Positions 25,474 through 33,715 of a stretch of DNA of 64,000 bases are shown here, piece after piece. Below the pieces are notes generated by a model. The model worked only from the letters and a program-made list of their open reading frames with translations. It was not told where the DNA came from and searched no databases. Position 1 is the stretch's first letter. Every line of letters begins with the position of its first letter. Origin of the DNA: Microthrixaceae bacterium. GTDB taxonomy: Bacteria; Actinomycetota; Acidimicrobiia; Acidimicrobiales; DATDAH01. The stretch covers positions 17,075 through 81,074 of the forward strand of contig JACJWK010000016.1 of the NCBI GenBank assembly GCA_020637195.1, written 5' to 3'. Position numbers and translations under genes: made by a program.

Positions 25474-26850
25474 GTGGCTGACGTGGAGATGCCCCAGTTG
25501 GGCGAGACGGTGACCGAAGGGACGATCACCAAGTGGTTCAAGGCCGTCGGGGAGGAGGTGGCCCAGGACGAGGTCCTGTTCGAGGTGTCGACCGACAAGG
25601 TCGACTCGGAGGTGCCGTCGCCGGCGGGCGGCTACCTCGCCGAGATCCTCGTCCCCGAGGGCGAGACCGTCGACGTGGGCACCCGCCTCGCGGTCCTCAG
25701 CGACGAGCCGCCGTCGGGAGACGGCGCCGCCCCGTCGGGCGAGGAGGCCCCGGCCGAGGAGGCATCGGGCGACGACGCGTCGGCGCAGGAGGCACCCGCC
25801 GGGGAGGCCCCGGCCTCACCGGCCCCGGAGGCCGAGCCGGCGGCTCCTCCGCCCGCTCCCGCGCCCGCGCCGTCGGCCGAGTCGGCGCCCGAACCGGCGC
25901 CCGACGCCTCCGGCCCGCCCAAGCTCCTGTCGCCCCTGGTCCGGCGCCTCATCGACGAGCACGGCCTCGACGCCGCGTCCATCACGGGCACCGGCATCGG
26001 TGGTCGCATCACCCGCAGCGACGTCGAGTCCGCCATCGGCGAGCAGCGGGACAGCGCGTCGGGCGCGTCCCCCGCACCGGCGCCCGCCACCGCCGCCCCG
26101 GCCCGGTCCGAGCCGCCGGTGCGCTCCGCCAGCCCACGCCAGGACCGCGTCGAGAAGCTCAACCGCATCCGGCTGCGCACCGGCGAGCACATGGTCCGGT
26201 CCAAGGCCACCTCGCCCCACGTGCTCACCGCGGTCGAGGTGGACTTCGAGGCCATCGAGCGGGTGCGCCGCGAGCACGGCCCCGCCTTCAAGGAGACCGA
26301 GGGCTTCAGCCTCACCTACCTGCCGTTCATCTCGCGCGCCGTGGTCGACGCCATCGAAGAGTTCCCCCACCTCAACGCGTCGGTGGGCGACGGCGAGCTC
26401 GTCGTGCACGGTCGGGTCAACCTGGCCTACGCCGTCGACCTCGACTTCGAGGGCCTGCTCGCCCCCGTGGTCCACGACGCCGACGCGAAGCGGCTCACCG
26501 CGCTGGCCCGGGAGATCCACGACCTCGCCTCGCGGGCCCGCAGCAAGCAGCTGTCCGCGGACGACATCGCCGACGGCACCTTCACCATCACGAACCCGGG
26601 CCGCTACGGCACGATGATGCAGTTCCCGGTCATCAACCAGCCCCAGGTGGCGATCCTCTCCACCGACGGGGTGCACCGCAAGCCGGTGGTGGTCAGCGAC
26701 GCCGACGGCGGCGAGGCGATCGCCATCCACTCGGTGGGCGTGCTGGCCCTGGCGTGGGACCACCGGGCCTTCGACGGCGCCTACGTGGCCGCCTTCCTCG
26801 ACCGGCTGCGCGAGCTCCTCGAGACCCGCGACTGGGTCGCCGAGCTGTGA
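25474..26850 (+). CDS. sucB: Dihydrolipoamide acyltransferase (E2) of a 2-oxoacid dehydrogenase complex
   Basis: 458 residues. One lipoyl domain (residues 1-78) with the lipoyl lysine in STDKVDSEVPSP; an Ala/Pro/Glu-rich flexible linker (about 85-150); an E3/E1-binding domain (LLSPLVRRLIDEHGLD, GTGIGGRITRSDVESA); a second linker; and the catalytic domain ending with DHRAFDGAYVAAFL, the active-site HxxxDG motif. A single lipoyl domain is shorter than many actinobacterial SucB proteins, which have two. Succinyl versus acetyl or branched-chain specificity cannot be decided from the sequence. GTG start with GAGGAG 7 nt upstream. Confidence 0.92.
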   Translation: MADVEMPQLGETVTEGTITKWFKAVGEEVAQDEVLFEVSTDKVDSEVPSPAGGYLAEILVPEGETVDVGTRLAVLSDEPPSGDGAAPSGEEAPAEEASGDDASAQEAPAGEAPASPAPEAEPAAPPPAPAPAPSAESAPEPAPDASGPPKLLSPLVRRLIDEHGLDAASITGTGIGGRITRSDVESAIGEQRDSASGASPAPAPATAAPARSEPPVRSASPRQDRVEKLNRIRLRTGEHMVRSKATSPHVLTAVEVDFEAIERVRREHGPAFKETEGFSLTYLPFISRAVVDAIEEFPHLNASVGDGELVVHGRVNLAYAVDLDFEGLLAPVVHDADAKRLTALAREIHDLASRARSKQLSADDIADGTFTITNPGRYGTMMQFPVINQPQVAILSTDGVHRKPVVVSDADGGEAIAIHSVGVLALAWDHRAFDGAYVAAFLDRLRELLETRDWVAEL

Positions 26851-26875
26851 GCCCGGGGGCCGGGCCGGCGCGACC

Positions 26876-28549
26876 GTGACCCTCCGCGCCCGCTGGCTGG
26901 GAAGCGTCCGCTACCAGGACGCCCACGCCCTCCAGCACGCGCTGTTCGAGCGGTCCGTCGACGACCACCTGCTCCTGCTCGAGCACCCCCACGTCTTCAC
27001 GCTGGGCCGTCGGGGCGAGCTCGACCACCTGCTCGTCGACCCGGCTGCCGTGGGGGCCGAGTTGGTGCGCTCGGACCGCGGCGGCGACATCACCTACCAC
27101 GGTCCCGGTCAGCTCGTGGGCTATCCCGTGCTGTCGCTGCCCGACAAGGCCACGGACCGCGTCGGCGACGGCGAGGGTGCGGCGCCCATGGCCGACACCG
27201 TCGCGTACGTGCGCTCGGTCGAGCAGCTCGTGATCGACGTGCTCGCCGACGTCGGCCTGCCGGGCGCCGGGCGCCTGCCCGACTACCCCGGCGTGTGGGT
27301 GGGGGTGGGCACCGACGAGCCCCGCAAGATCGCCGCCATCGGCGTGCGCCTCACCCGGGGGCGCACCATGCACGGCTTCGCCCTCAACGTCGCCCCCGAC
27401 CTCGCGTACTTCGGCCACATCGTCCCCTGCGGGATCCCCGACAAGGGGGTCACCTCGCTGGCGGCCGAGGGTGTCGACGTGGCGATGCGCGACGTGGTCG
27501 ACGCCGTCGCCGCTCGCGCGGCCGCGCGGTGGGCGCCCGACGGCGACTGGGAGCGCCAGGACGTGGCCTGGAAGGTCGCGCCCGACGACGTCGCCGCCTT
27601 CACCCGGGACGGCGCCCGCGCCGCGGCCGCCGGCGGCGGCACGTCGGTGCGCCTCGAGCGTCGCCGGCGCGACGCGGGCGTGGTGGGGGGCATCGCCCTC
27701 TCCGAGCGCAAGCCCGAGTGGCTGCGCATCCCGGCCCACCTGGGCGACGAGTACACCGGGCTGGGGCGGACCCTGCGCTCGCTCGACCTCGTCACCGTGT
27801 GCGAGGAGGCGGGTTGCCCCAACATCTTCGAGTGCTGGGCGGACGGCACGGCCACGTTCATGATCAACGGCGAGCGGTGCACCCGAGCCTGCGGCTTCTG
27901 CCTGGTCGACACCCGCCACCCCGAGCCGCTCGACCCCTCCGAGCCCGAACGGGTGGCCGAGGCCGTCGAGCGCATGGGCCTCGACTTCGCCGTCGTCACC
28001 GCGGTTGCTCGCGACGACCTGGACGACGGTGGGGCGGGCGCCTTCGCCGCCACGATCGAGGCCATCCGGGCGCGGCGACCCGGCACCCGGGTCGAGGTCC
28101 TGATCCCGGACTGCCGGGGCGACGAGGGCGCGCTGCGCACCGTGTTCGCGGCGCGGCCCGACGTGTTGAACCACAACGTCGAGACCGTGCCCCGCCTCCA
28201 GCGGGCGGTGCGGCCGTCGGCGTCGTACGCCCGCAGCCTGTCGGTGCTGGCGCGGGCGAAGGCGGCCGGGCTCACCACCAAGTCGGGGCTGATCGTGGGG
28301 ATGGGCGAGACCGACGAGGAGATCCTGGCCACCCTGGCCGACCTCGCCGCCGTGGGGGTCGACATCGTCACCATCGGCCAGTACCTGCGCCCGACCGCCC
28401 GCCACCTCCCGGTGGTGCGCTGGTGGGAGCCGGAGCACTTCGGGCGGTGGGCGGCCGAGGGCGAGCGCCTCGGCATCGCCCACGTCGAGGCCAGCCCCCT
28501 CACCCGGTCGAGCTACCACGCCAAGGCCGCCGCCGGCGTTACCTCATGA
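26876..28549 (+). CDS. lipB-lipA: LipB-LipA fusion: octanoyltransferase plus lipoyl synthase in one chain
   Basis: 557 residues in one uninterrupted frame. Residues 1-225 are LipB: RGGDITYHGPGQ (68-79), the catalytic Lys151 in RKIAAIG and Cys185 in HIVPCGIPDKGVTSL. After a linker (about 226-277, alanine/glycine then arginine rich) comes complete LipA: RKPEWLR, auxiliary-cluster cysteines C309/C314/C320 (CEEAGCPNIFEC), radical SAM cysteines C335/C339/C342 (CTRACGFC) and the closing RSSYHA motif. LipB moves octanoate from ACP to the target protein and LipA inserts the two sulfurs, so the fusion joins consecutive steps. The lipoyl-bearing E2 gene is just upstream. An internal GTG in the linker could allow a separate LipA. 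Confidence 0.93.
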   Translation: MTLRARWLGSVRYQDAHALQHALFERSVDDHLLLLEHPHVFTLGRRGELDHLLVDPAAVGAELVRSDRGGDITYHGPGQLVGYPVLSLPDKATDRVGDGEGAAPMADTVAYVRSVEQLVIDVLADVGLPGAGRLPDYPGVWVGVGTDEPRKIAAIGVRLTRGRTMHGFALNVAPDLAYFGHIVPCGIPDKGVTSLAAEGVDVAMRDVVDAVAARAAARWAPDGDWERQDVAWKVAPDDVAAFTRDGARAAAAGGGTSVRLERRRRDAGVVGGIALSERKPEWLRIPAHLGDEYTGLGRTLRSLDLVTVCEEAGCPNIFECWADGTATFMINGERCTRACGFCLVDTRHPEPLDPSEPERVAEAVERMGLDFAVVTAVARDDLDDGGAGAFAATIEAIRARRPGTRVEVLIPDCRGDEGALRTVFAARPDVLNHNVETVPRLQRAVRPSASYARSLSVLARAKAAGLTTKSGLIVGMGETDEEILATLADLAAVGVDIVTIGQYLRPTARHLPVVRWWEPEHFGRWAAEGERLGIAHVEASPLTRSSYHAKAAAGVTS

Positions 28550-28564
28550 CCGGCGAGCCGCGAG

Positions 28565-28607
28565 CTCGAGGCATCGGCGGCCGGAATCCGACCCCCGATG
28601 CCTCGAG
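28565..28607. repeat. Perfect 13-bp inverted repeat (stem-loop) between lipBA and the M24 peptidase
   Basis: CTCGAGGCATCGG at 28565-28577 and its exact complement at 28595-28607, with a 17-nt loop. It starts 16 nt after the lipBA stop and ends 18 nt before the next GTG. It lacks a T run, as is common for GC-rich terminators, so it may stop lipBA transcription, or it may be a regulator site. Confidence 0.7.
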
Positions 28608-28625
28608 AACGGCGGGGGGTGGCAC

Positions 28626-29747
28626 GTGAGCGTCGACGTGCACGGCGCCCGGCTCGGCCGGGTGCGGGCCGCCATGGACGAGCAGGGCGTCGACGCGCTC
28701 CTCCTGTCGGTGGGCGCCGACCTGCCGTGGCTGTGCGGGTACGAGGCCATGCCCCTCGAACGCCTCACCATGCTCGTCGTGCCCCGCGACGGCGAGGCGT
28801 CGCTGGTCGTCCCGCGCCTGGAGGCGCCCCGGGTCGTCGAGCGTGCCGGCGTGTTCACGCTGGTGCCCTGGGACGAGACCGACGACCCGGTCGAGCTCGT
28901 GGCCGCCCTGGTGGGCCCGGTGGGCGTCGCGGCCATCGGCGACCGCACCTGGGCCCGCTTCCTGGTCGAGCTGCTCGCCCGCCTCGATCGCACCTCCTTC
29001 CGGCGGGCCAGCGAGGTCGTCGGCCCGCTCCGGGCGGTCAAGGACGAGGCCGAGGTCGCCGCGCTGCGCCGGGCGGGCGCCGCCGCCGACCGGGTCGCCA
29101 CGCAGCTCCGGTCGGGGGACATCCCCCTCGTGGGCCGCACCGAGGCGGCGATCTCCGCCGACCTCGGCCGGCGCCTCGTCGACGAGGGGCACCACCGGGT
29201 CAACTTCGCCATCGTCGCCGCCGGCGCCAACGCCGCCAGCCCCCACCACGAGCCCGGGGAGCGGGTAGTGCGGGCGGGCGAGGTGGTGCTGTGCGACTTC
29301 GGGGGCACGCTGCCCCCCGACGACACCGGGGCGGGCTACTGCTCGGACATCACCCGGTGCGTGTACACCGGCGAGCCCCCCGCGGCGTTCCGCGACCTCT
29401 ACGCCGTCCTCGAGGACGCCCAGGCCCAGGCGGTCGCGGCCGCCACCGTGGGCACGCCCTGCGAGGACGTCGATGCCGTCGCCCGGCGGATCATCACCGA
29501 GGGGGGCTACGGCGACCACTTCATCCACCGCACCGGCCACGGCATCGGCATCGAGGAGCACGAGGATCCGTACGTCGTCGCGGGCAACTGCACGGCGCTG
29601 GTCGCCGGCCACGCCTTCTCGGTCGAACCCGGCATCTACGTGCCGGGGGAGTGGGGGGCACGCCTCGAGGACATCGTGGTGGCCGCCGACGCCGGCCCCG
29701 ACCCGCTCAACCGGGTCGACCACGGCCTGGCCGTCGTCGAGGCCTGA
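28626..29747 (+). CDS. M24 family metallopeptidase (Xaa-Pro aminopeptidase/dipeptidase type)
   Basis: 373 residues from GTG 28626. N-terminal creatinase-like domain (residues 1-130), then the pita-bread fold with metal ligands in order: VLCDFGGTL (Asp), YCSDITR (Asp), HRTGHGIGIEEHEDP (His), FSVEPGIYVPG (Glu) and GARLEDIVV (Glu). All five ligands of the dinuclear metal site are present, so it should be active as a proline-directed peptidase, probably in the cytosol. No signal peptide. The neighbours do not suggest a specific role. Confidence 0.92.
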   Translation: MSVDVHGARLGRVRAAMDEQGVDALLLSVGADLPWLCGYEAMPLERLTMLVVPRDGEASLVVPRLEAPRVVERAGVFTLVPWDETDDPVELVAALVGPVGVAAIGDRTWARFLVELLARLDRTSFRRASEVVGPLRAVKDEAEVAALRRAGAAADRVATQLRSGDIPLVGRTEAAISADLGRRLVDEGHHRVNFAIVAAGANAASPHHEPGERVVRAGEVVLCDFGGTLPPDDTGAGYCSDITRCVYTGEPPAAFRDLYAVLEDAQAQAVAAATVGTPCEDVDAVARRIITEGGYGDHFIHRTGHGIGIEEHEDPYVVAGNCTALVAGHAFSVEPGIYVPGEWGARLEDIVVAADAGPDPLNRVDHGLAVVEA

Positions 29748-29802
29748 CCCGGCCCGACCGGACTCGTCCCGGCGTCGTGCGGTGTGATCGGATGAGGGGC
29801 TG

Positions 29803-30651
29803 ATGGACCTCGACGCGGGCACCGTGCTGCTCCAGTGGGCGACCGGCGGGCTCTTCTTCCTCTGGATCACCACCCGCCACCGCCTGCTCGGCATCGGCTA
29901 CGGATGGCTGCTGCGGGGCACCTACGCGCTGATGGCGGTCGGCGCCGTGTGGGTGGGGCGCCGCACCGACCCGTACCTGCCCCGCGACCTCGCCGCGGCG
30001 GGCGTCGCCGCAGCGGCCATCGTGGCCTTCGCGGTCTCGTACGTGCGGCGCAAGGCCGGCGTGGCCCGCCAGCGCGAGCTGGCCCGCACCCGCTCGGCCC
30101 GGGTGGCCGAGATGACCGGCATCGAGCGGGACGAGCCCGAGCCCGAGGGCGACGGCCCCGAGTACCCGCCGGCGCTCGACCTCGTGGCCCCGGCCATCGG
30201 CCTCGTCGGCCTGCTCTTCGCCGGCGCCCACACCGGCGACCCCGACCTGCTGTCCATCGCCCGCACGGTCACCGGCGCGCTCTTCCTCGGCGTGGTCACC
30301 GACGCCATGCTCCTCGGCCACTGGTACCTGGTGCAGCCGGGCCTCCCGCGCGACCCGATCCGCGAGCTGGTGAAGTGGACCGCGGCCGTCTGGCCCTTCG
30401 AGCTCCTGTTCCTCCTGTGGCCCGTCGGCATGGTGTCGGCGCTGGACGGCACGATCGACGACGGCTGGGACGGCCTCCTCTCGTGGTTCTGGGTGGCCTG
30501 CGCGGTGACGACGATCGGGCTCGTCGGGGTGACCTGGGCGGCGCTGAAGGAGAAGGAGTACAGCGCGGTGATGGCGGCGACGGGGCTGCTGTACCTCGCC
30601 ATCCTCACCGCCTTCGGCATGGATCTCGTGGCCCGAGCCATCCTCGCCTGA
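29803..30651 (+). CDS. Polytopic membrane protein of unknown function
   Basis: 282 residues with seven or eight hydrophobic segments, in two groups split by a charged, Glu/Pro-rich loop at residues 85-125 (RARTRSARVAEMTGIERDEP region). I do not recognise the family. The second half has YLVQPGLPRDPIRELVKW between helices, a conserved-looking amphipathic stretch. It lies 55 bp after the peptidase gene. GAGGGG lies 5 nt before the ATG. A GC-rich hairpin follows directly after the stop, so it probably ends its transcript. Confidence 0.75.
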   Translation: MDLDAGTVLLQWATGGLFFLWITTRHRLLGIGYGWLLRGTYALMAVGAVWVGRRTDPYLPRDLAAAGVAAAAIVAFAVSYVRRKAGVARQRELARTRSARVAEMTGIERDEPEPEGDGPEYPPALDLVAPAIGLVGLLFAGAHTGDPDLLSIARTVTGALFLGVVTDAMLLGHWYLVQPGLPRDPIRELVKWTAAVWPFELLFLLWPVGMVSALDGTIDDGWDGLLSWFWVACAVTTIGLVGVTWAALKEKEYSAVMAATGLLYLAILTAFGMDLVARAILA

Positions 30652-30657
30652 CGGGCG

Positions 30658-30673
30658 GGCGCCTCCTGGCGCC
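30658..30673 (+). terminator. Hairpin after the membrane-protein gene
   Basis: GGCGCC, loop TCCT, GGCGCC, beginning 7 nt after the stop at 30651. Short, but compact and GC-only; no T run. Confidence 0.4.
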
Positions 30674-30719
30674 TACGCCGACCTCAACCGAGCGCCTCCG
30701 AGCGGGCGGGGTGCGGCGT

Positions 30720-30746
30720 CGTGCGCTGGATGCAACCCAGCGCACG
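30720..30746. repeat. 10-bp inverted repeat upstream of the BKACE gene
   Basis: CGTGCGCTGG and its exact complement CCAGCGCACG around the 7-nt loop ATGCAAC. The right arm ends 26 bp before the TACGGT box at 30773-30778, a position where an operator for a dimeric regulator, or the -35 region, would lie. Confidence 0.6.
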
Positions 30747-30772
30747 GGGAGCCGGCGGTCGGAACGCGGCGG

Positions 30773-30778
30773 TACGGT
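30773..30778 (+). promoter_or_regulatory. -10 box of the BKACE gene
   Basis: TACGGT 8 nt before the ATG at 30787; leaderless. Confidence 0.5.
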
Positions 30779-30786
30779 CTCGGCCC

Positions 30787-31695
30787 ATGGCACGGGGGCC
30801 GGTGATCATCGAGGTGGCGATCAACGGGAGCACCTCGAAGGAGCAGAACCCGCACGTCCCCGAGGGGCCGGGGGAGATCGCCGCCGACGCGCTCGCCTGC
30901 TTCGACGCCGGCGCCGCCATCGTGCACAGCCACGCGGCCATGGCGGGCGCCCCCGCCGCCATCGCCGACAGCTATCGGGCGGGCTGGGCGCCCGTCCTGG
31001 CCGAGCGGCCCGACGCCCTGCTGTACCCGACCGTCGCGTTCGGGGCCGGCGGCGTCACCATCGACCACCTCGTGCCCCTCGCCGCCGATCCGGGCATCCG
31101 CATCGGCGTGTTCGACCCGGGCTCGGTGAACCTCGGCGGTCGCGACGCCGGCGGCCTGCCCGCCGGCGGGATCGTGTACGCCAACGACTTCGACGCCACC
31201 GCGGCGGCGATGGCCCTGCACGCCGAGCACCGCCTCGGCCCCAGCTTCGCGGTCTACGAACCCGGCTTCCTCCGCACGATCCTGGCGTGGTGGGACGCCG
31301 GGCGCCTCCCTGCGGGCTCGATGGTGAAGCTCTACCTCTCGACCGACCGTGGTCTGCTCGGTGCCCCCTTCGGCCTGCCGCCGACCCGCCAGGCCCTCGA
31401 GATGTACCGCTCGATGCTCGGTGACTGCCCGGTGCCATGGGCGGTTTCCGTGGTTGGTGGGGACATCGTGGCCTCGGGGATGGCCGAGGCCGCCGTCGAG
31501 CTCGGCGGCCACCTCCACCTGGGCCTCGAGTTCTTCGCCGGCGACCGCACGCCCACCAACGCCGAGCTCGTGGCCGAGGCCGTCGCGGTCTGCGACCGCC
31601 TCGGCGCACCCGTGGCCACCTGCGCCGAGGCGGCGGCGATCCTGGACCTGCCCCGTCGCGATGAGATCGGGGCGCCGGCGCCGTCGACCCGCTGA
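30787..31695 (+). CDS. BKACE family beta-keto acid cleavage enzyme (DUF849)
   Basis: 302 residues. VIIEVAINGSTSKEQNPHVPEGPGEIA at the start (Glu and Asn positions of the family), AAIVHSHA (metal-binding HxH), and late VVGGDI and HLHLGLEFF. This is the Kce/BKACE fold: a zinc TIM barrel that condenses a beta-keto acid with acetyl-CoA to give a CoA ester and acetoacetate. The known subfamilies differ in a few pocket residues, and I cannot assign the keto acid. ATG 30787 was chosen over the in-frame GTG at 30721 because of the TACGGT box; the longer version would be translated from inside the hairpin. Confidence 0.88.
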   Translation: MARGPVIIEVAINGSTSKEQNPHVPEGPGEIAADALACFDAGAAIVHSHAAMAGAPAAIADSYRAGWAPVLAERPDALLYPTVAFGAGGVTIDHLVPLAADPGIRIGVFDPGSVNLGGRDAGGLPAGGIVYANDFDATAAAMALHAEHRLGPSFAVYEPGFLRTILAWWDAGRLPAGSMVKLYLSTDRGLLGAPFGLPPTRQALEMYRSMLGDCPVPWAVSVVGGDIVASGMAEAAVELGGHLHLGLEFFAGDRTPTNAELVAEAVAVCDRLGAPVATCAEAAAILDLPRRDEIGAPAPSTR

Positions 31696-31730
31696 ACGCA
31701 CGTTCGTGGGCGCGAACCTCGCCTGCGGCG

Positions 31731-31736
31731 CATACT
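31731..31736 (+). promoter_or_regulatory. -10 box of ku
   Basis: CATACT about 28 nt before the ATG at 31765, followed by a GAGGAAAGG ribosome-binding site at 31749-31757; a leadered transcript. Confidence 0.45.
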
Positions 31737-31764
31737 GGACGCTCCGACGAGGAAAGGTTCTGGC

Positions 31765-32673
31765 ATGGCGCGCGCCATCTGGAGCGGATCGGTCAGCTTC
31801 GGGCTGGTCACGATCCCGGTGAAGCTCTACAACGCGGTGAGCCGGCGCACGGTGCACTTCAACCAGCTCGACGAGCGCACCGGGTCCCGCATCAAGCAGA
31901 AGCGCGTGTCCGCCCAGGACGGCGAGGAGGTGCCGTCCGAGCACCTGGTCAAGGGCTACGAGCTCAGCTCGGGCAACTACGTGATCGTCTCCGAGGACGA
32001 GCTGGCCGCGCTCGACCCCAAGGCCCAGCGCACGATCGAGATCGAGGAGTTCGTCGACCTCGCCGACATCGACCCGATCTACTACGACAGCGCCTACTAC
32101 CTCGCCCCCGACCAGGCCACGGTCAAGCCGTACGCCCTGCTCGCCGAGGCCATGGAGCGCAGCCAGAAGGTGGGCATCGCCCGCTTCGTGATGCGGACCA
32201 AGCAGTACCTGGCCGCCATCCGACCCGTCGACGGCAAGCTCGTACTGTCCACCATGGTCTACCCGGACGAGGTCAACGCGCCCGCCGACATCCCCGAGCT
32301 CGCCGACGTCGAGGGCGTCGAGGTCTCCGACCGCGAGCTCGACATGGCCGAGCAGCTCGTCGACTCCCTCGCCGCCGAGTTCGAGCCCGACAAGTTCCAC
32401 GACACGTACCGCGAGCAGGTGCTGGCCCTCATCGAGCGCAAGGCCGCCGGCGAGGACGAGGTCGTCGCCACGCCCGCCGCGCCGAGCGCCGAGAAGGTCG
32501 TCGACCTCATGGCCGCGCTCGAAGCCAGCGTCAAGGAGGCCAAGCAGGCGCGGTCGCGCCACCCGAGCGGCCAGGACGACGCCGAGGAGGGGCCCACGGT
32601 GAAGCCGGCCAAGCGCAAGGCCGCCAAGAAGAAGGCGCCGGCCAAGGCCGCCGCCAAGCGCAAGTCCGCCTGA
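31765..32673 (+). CDS. ku: DNA end-binding protein Ku
   Basis: 302 residues. ARAIWSGSVSFGLVTIPVKLY at the N-terminus and the Ku core (HFNQLDERTGSRIKQKRVS, GYELSSGNYV, YYDSAYYLAPD, RTKQYLAAIRP) are unmistakable. It forms a homodimeric ring on double-strand breaks and recruits LigD for non-homologous end joining. The C-terminus (about 270-302) is Lys/Ala-rich, like the basic tails of mycobacterial and streptomycete Ku that aid DNA binding. The LigD polymerase gene follows on the same strand. Upstream ribosome-binding site GAGGAAAGG. Confidence 0.96.
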   Translation: MARAIWSGSVSFGLVTIPVKLYNAVSRRTVHFNQLDERTGSRIKQKRVSAQDGEEVPSEHLVKGYELSSGNYVIVSEDELAALDPKAQRTIEIEEFVDLADIDPIYYDSAYYLAPDQATVKPYALLAEAMERSQKVGIARFVMRTKQYLAAIRPVDGKLVLSTMVYPDEVNAPADIPELADVEGVEVSDRELDMAEQLVDSLAAEFEPDKFHDTYREQVLALIERKAAGEDEVVATPAAPSAEKVVDLMAALEASVKEAKQARSRHPSGQDDAEEGPTVKPAKRKAAKKKAPAKAAAKRKSA

Positions 32674-32749
32674 CCGCGACCACGACGGCGACGACGGGAG
32701 ATCGACGGGCCCGGGAGGCCACGTCGCGAGGGACCGCGGAGGACGAGCG

Positions 32750-33652
32750 CTGAGAGCGGAGATCGACGGGCACGAGCTGTCCCTGTCCAACCTCGACAAG
32801 GTGCTGTACCCCGAGGTGGGGTTCCACAAGGCCGAGGTCATCGACTACTACGTGCGGGTCGCCCCCGCGCTCCTGGCGCACCTGGCGGGCCGGGGCGTCA
32901 CCCTGCGCCGCTACCCGGACGGGGTCGACGGCACGTCGTTCTTCGAGAAGCGCTGCCCGTCGCACCGGCCCGACTTCGTGGGGGTCGCGCTCGGCCCCGG
33001 CGACCGGCGGGGCGGCATCGAGTACTGCGTCTTGGACTCGACCGCCAGCCTGGCCTGGGCCGCCAACATGGCGGCCCTCGAGATCCACGTCCCGATGGCC
33101 CGGGCCGCGGTCGACGTCGAGGTGCCCACGATGGTCGTGTTCGACCTCGACCCCGGCGAGCCGGCCACCATCACCGAGTGCTGCCAGGTGGCGCTCGACA
33201 TCCACGACGTCCTCGGCCGCCTCGGCTTCGAGCTCTTCCCCAAGACGTCGGGCTCCAAGGGCCTCCAGCTCTACCTGCCGCTCAACACGCCGGCCACCCA
33301 CGAGGGCGCCTCCGGCTTCGCCCTCGCGGTGGCGCAGCTGCTCGAGAAGCACCATCCCGACCGGGTGCTGAGCCAGATGACCAAGGCCCTGCGCACGGGC
33401 AAGGTCTTCGTCGACTGGAGCCAGAACTCCCGGCACAAGACCACCATCGGGGCCTACTCGCTGCGCGCCCGGCCCCGGCCCACCGTCTCGACCCCCGTCA
33501 CGTGGGACGAGGTCTCGGCCGGCGCCGACGGCGCCGCCCTCTCCTTCACGGCCCCCGACGTGCTCGCGCGCCTGGCCGACCACGGTGACCTCTTCGCGGC
33601 CACCCAGACCCTCGAGCAGGAGCTGCCCGACCTGACCGGGGGCGCCGCCTGA
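32750..33652 (+). CDS. ligD: LigD-type polymerase/primase domain protein (NHEJ)
   Basis: About 300 residues holding only the polymerase domain of LigD; no ligase or phosphoesterase domain. Motifs: LSNLDKVLYPEVGFHKAEVIDYY, LRRYPDGVDG, VVFDLDPGEP (catalytic DxD), FPKTSGSKGLQLYLPL and VDWSQNSRHKTTIGAYSLR. It would fill or extend ends held by Ku. The usual family N-terminus requires a start upstream of GTG 32801; the only sensible one is CTG 32750, which has GGAGGA 6 nt before it. A 14-bp direct repeat (GGAGATCGACGGGC at 32697-32710 and 32758-32771) spans the start region. Confidence 0.88.
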   Translation: MRAEIDGHELSLSNLDKVLYPEVGFHKAEVIDYYVRVAPALLAHLAGRGVTLRRYPDGVDGTSFFEKRCPSHRPDFVGVALGPGDRRGGIEYCVLDSTASLAWAANMAALEIHVPMARAAVDVEVPTMVVFDLDPGEPATITECCQVALDIHDVLGRLGFELFPKTSGSKGLQLYLPLNTPATHEGASGFALAVAQLLEKHHPDRVLSQMTKALRTGKVFVDWSQNSRHKTTIGAYSLRARPRPTVSTPVTWDEVSAGADGAALSFTAPDVLARLADHGDLFAATQTLEQELPDLTGGAA

Positions 33653-33690
33653 GGGGCGTCCCGGGGGACCATCGGCCCTGGGAGCGCCCC
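33653..33690 (+). terminator. Hairpin after the LigD polymerase gene
   Basis: GGGGCGTCCC at 33653-33662 pairs with GGGAGCGCCCC at 33680-33690 with one bulged G. It begins at the stop codon and precedes the -10 box of the next gene. Confidence 0.45.
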
Positions 33691-33702
33691 GGAGGCCGCT
33701 GG

Positions 33703-33708
33703 TAGCGT
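33703..33708 (+). promoter_or_regulatory. -10 box of the first PhyH-like gene
   Basis: TAGCGT 7 nt before the ATG at 33716; leaderless. Confidence 0.5.
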
Positions 33709-33715
33709 GGCGGCC

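Noticed and set aside
31765..33652. Phage- or plasmid-borne Ku/LigD module
   Set aside because: Base composition and codon use match the neighbours, and no integrase, repeats or phage genes flank it.
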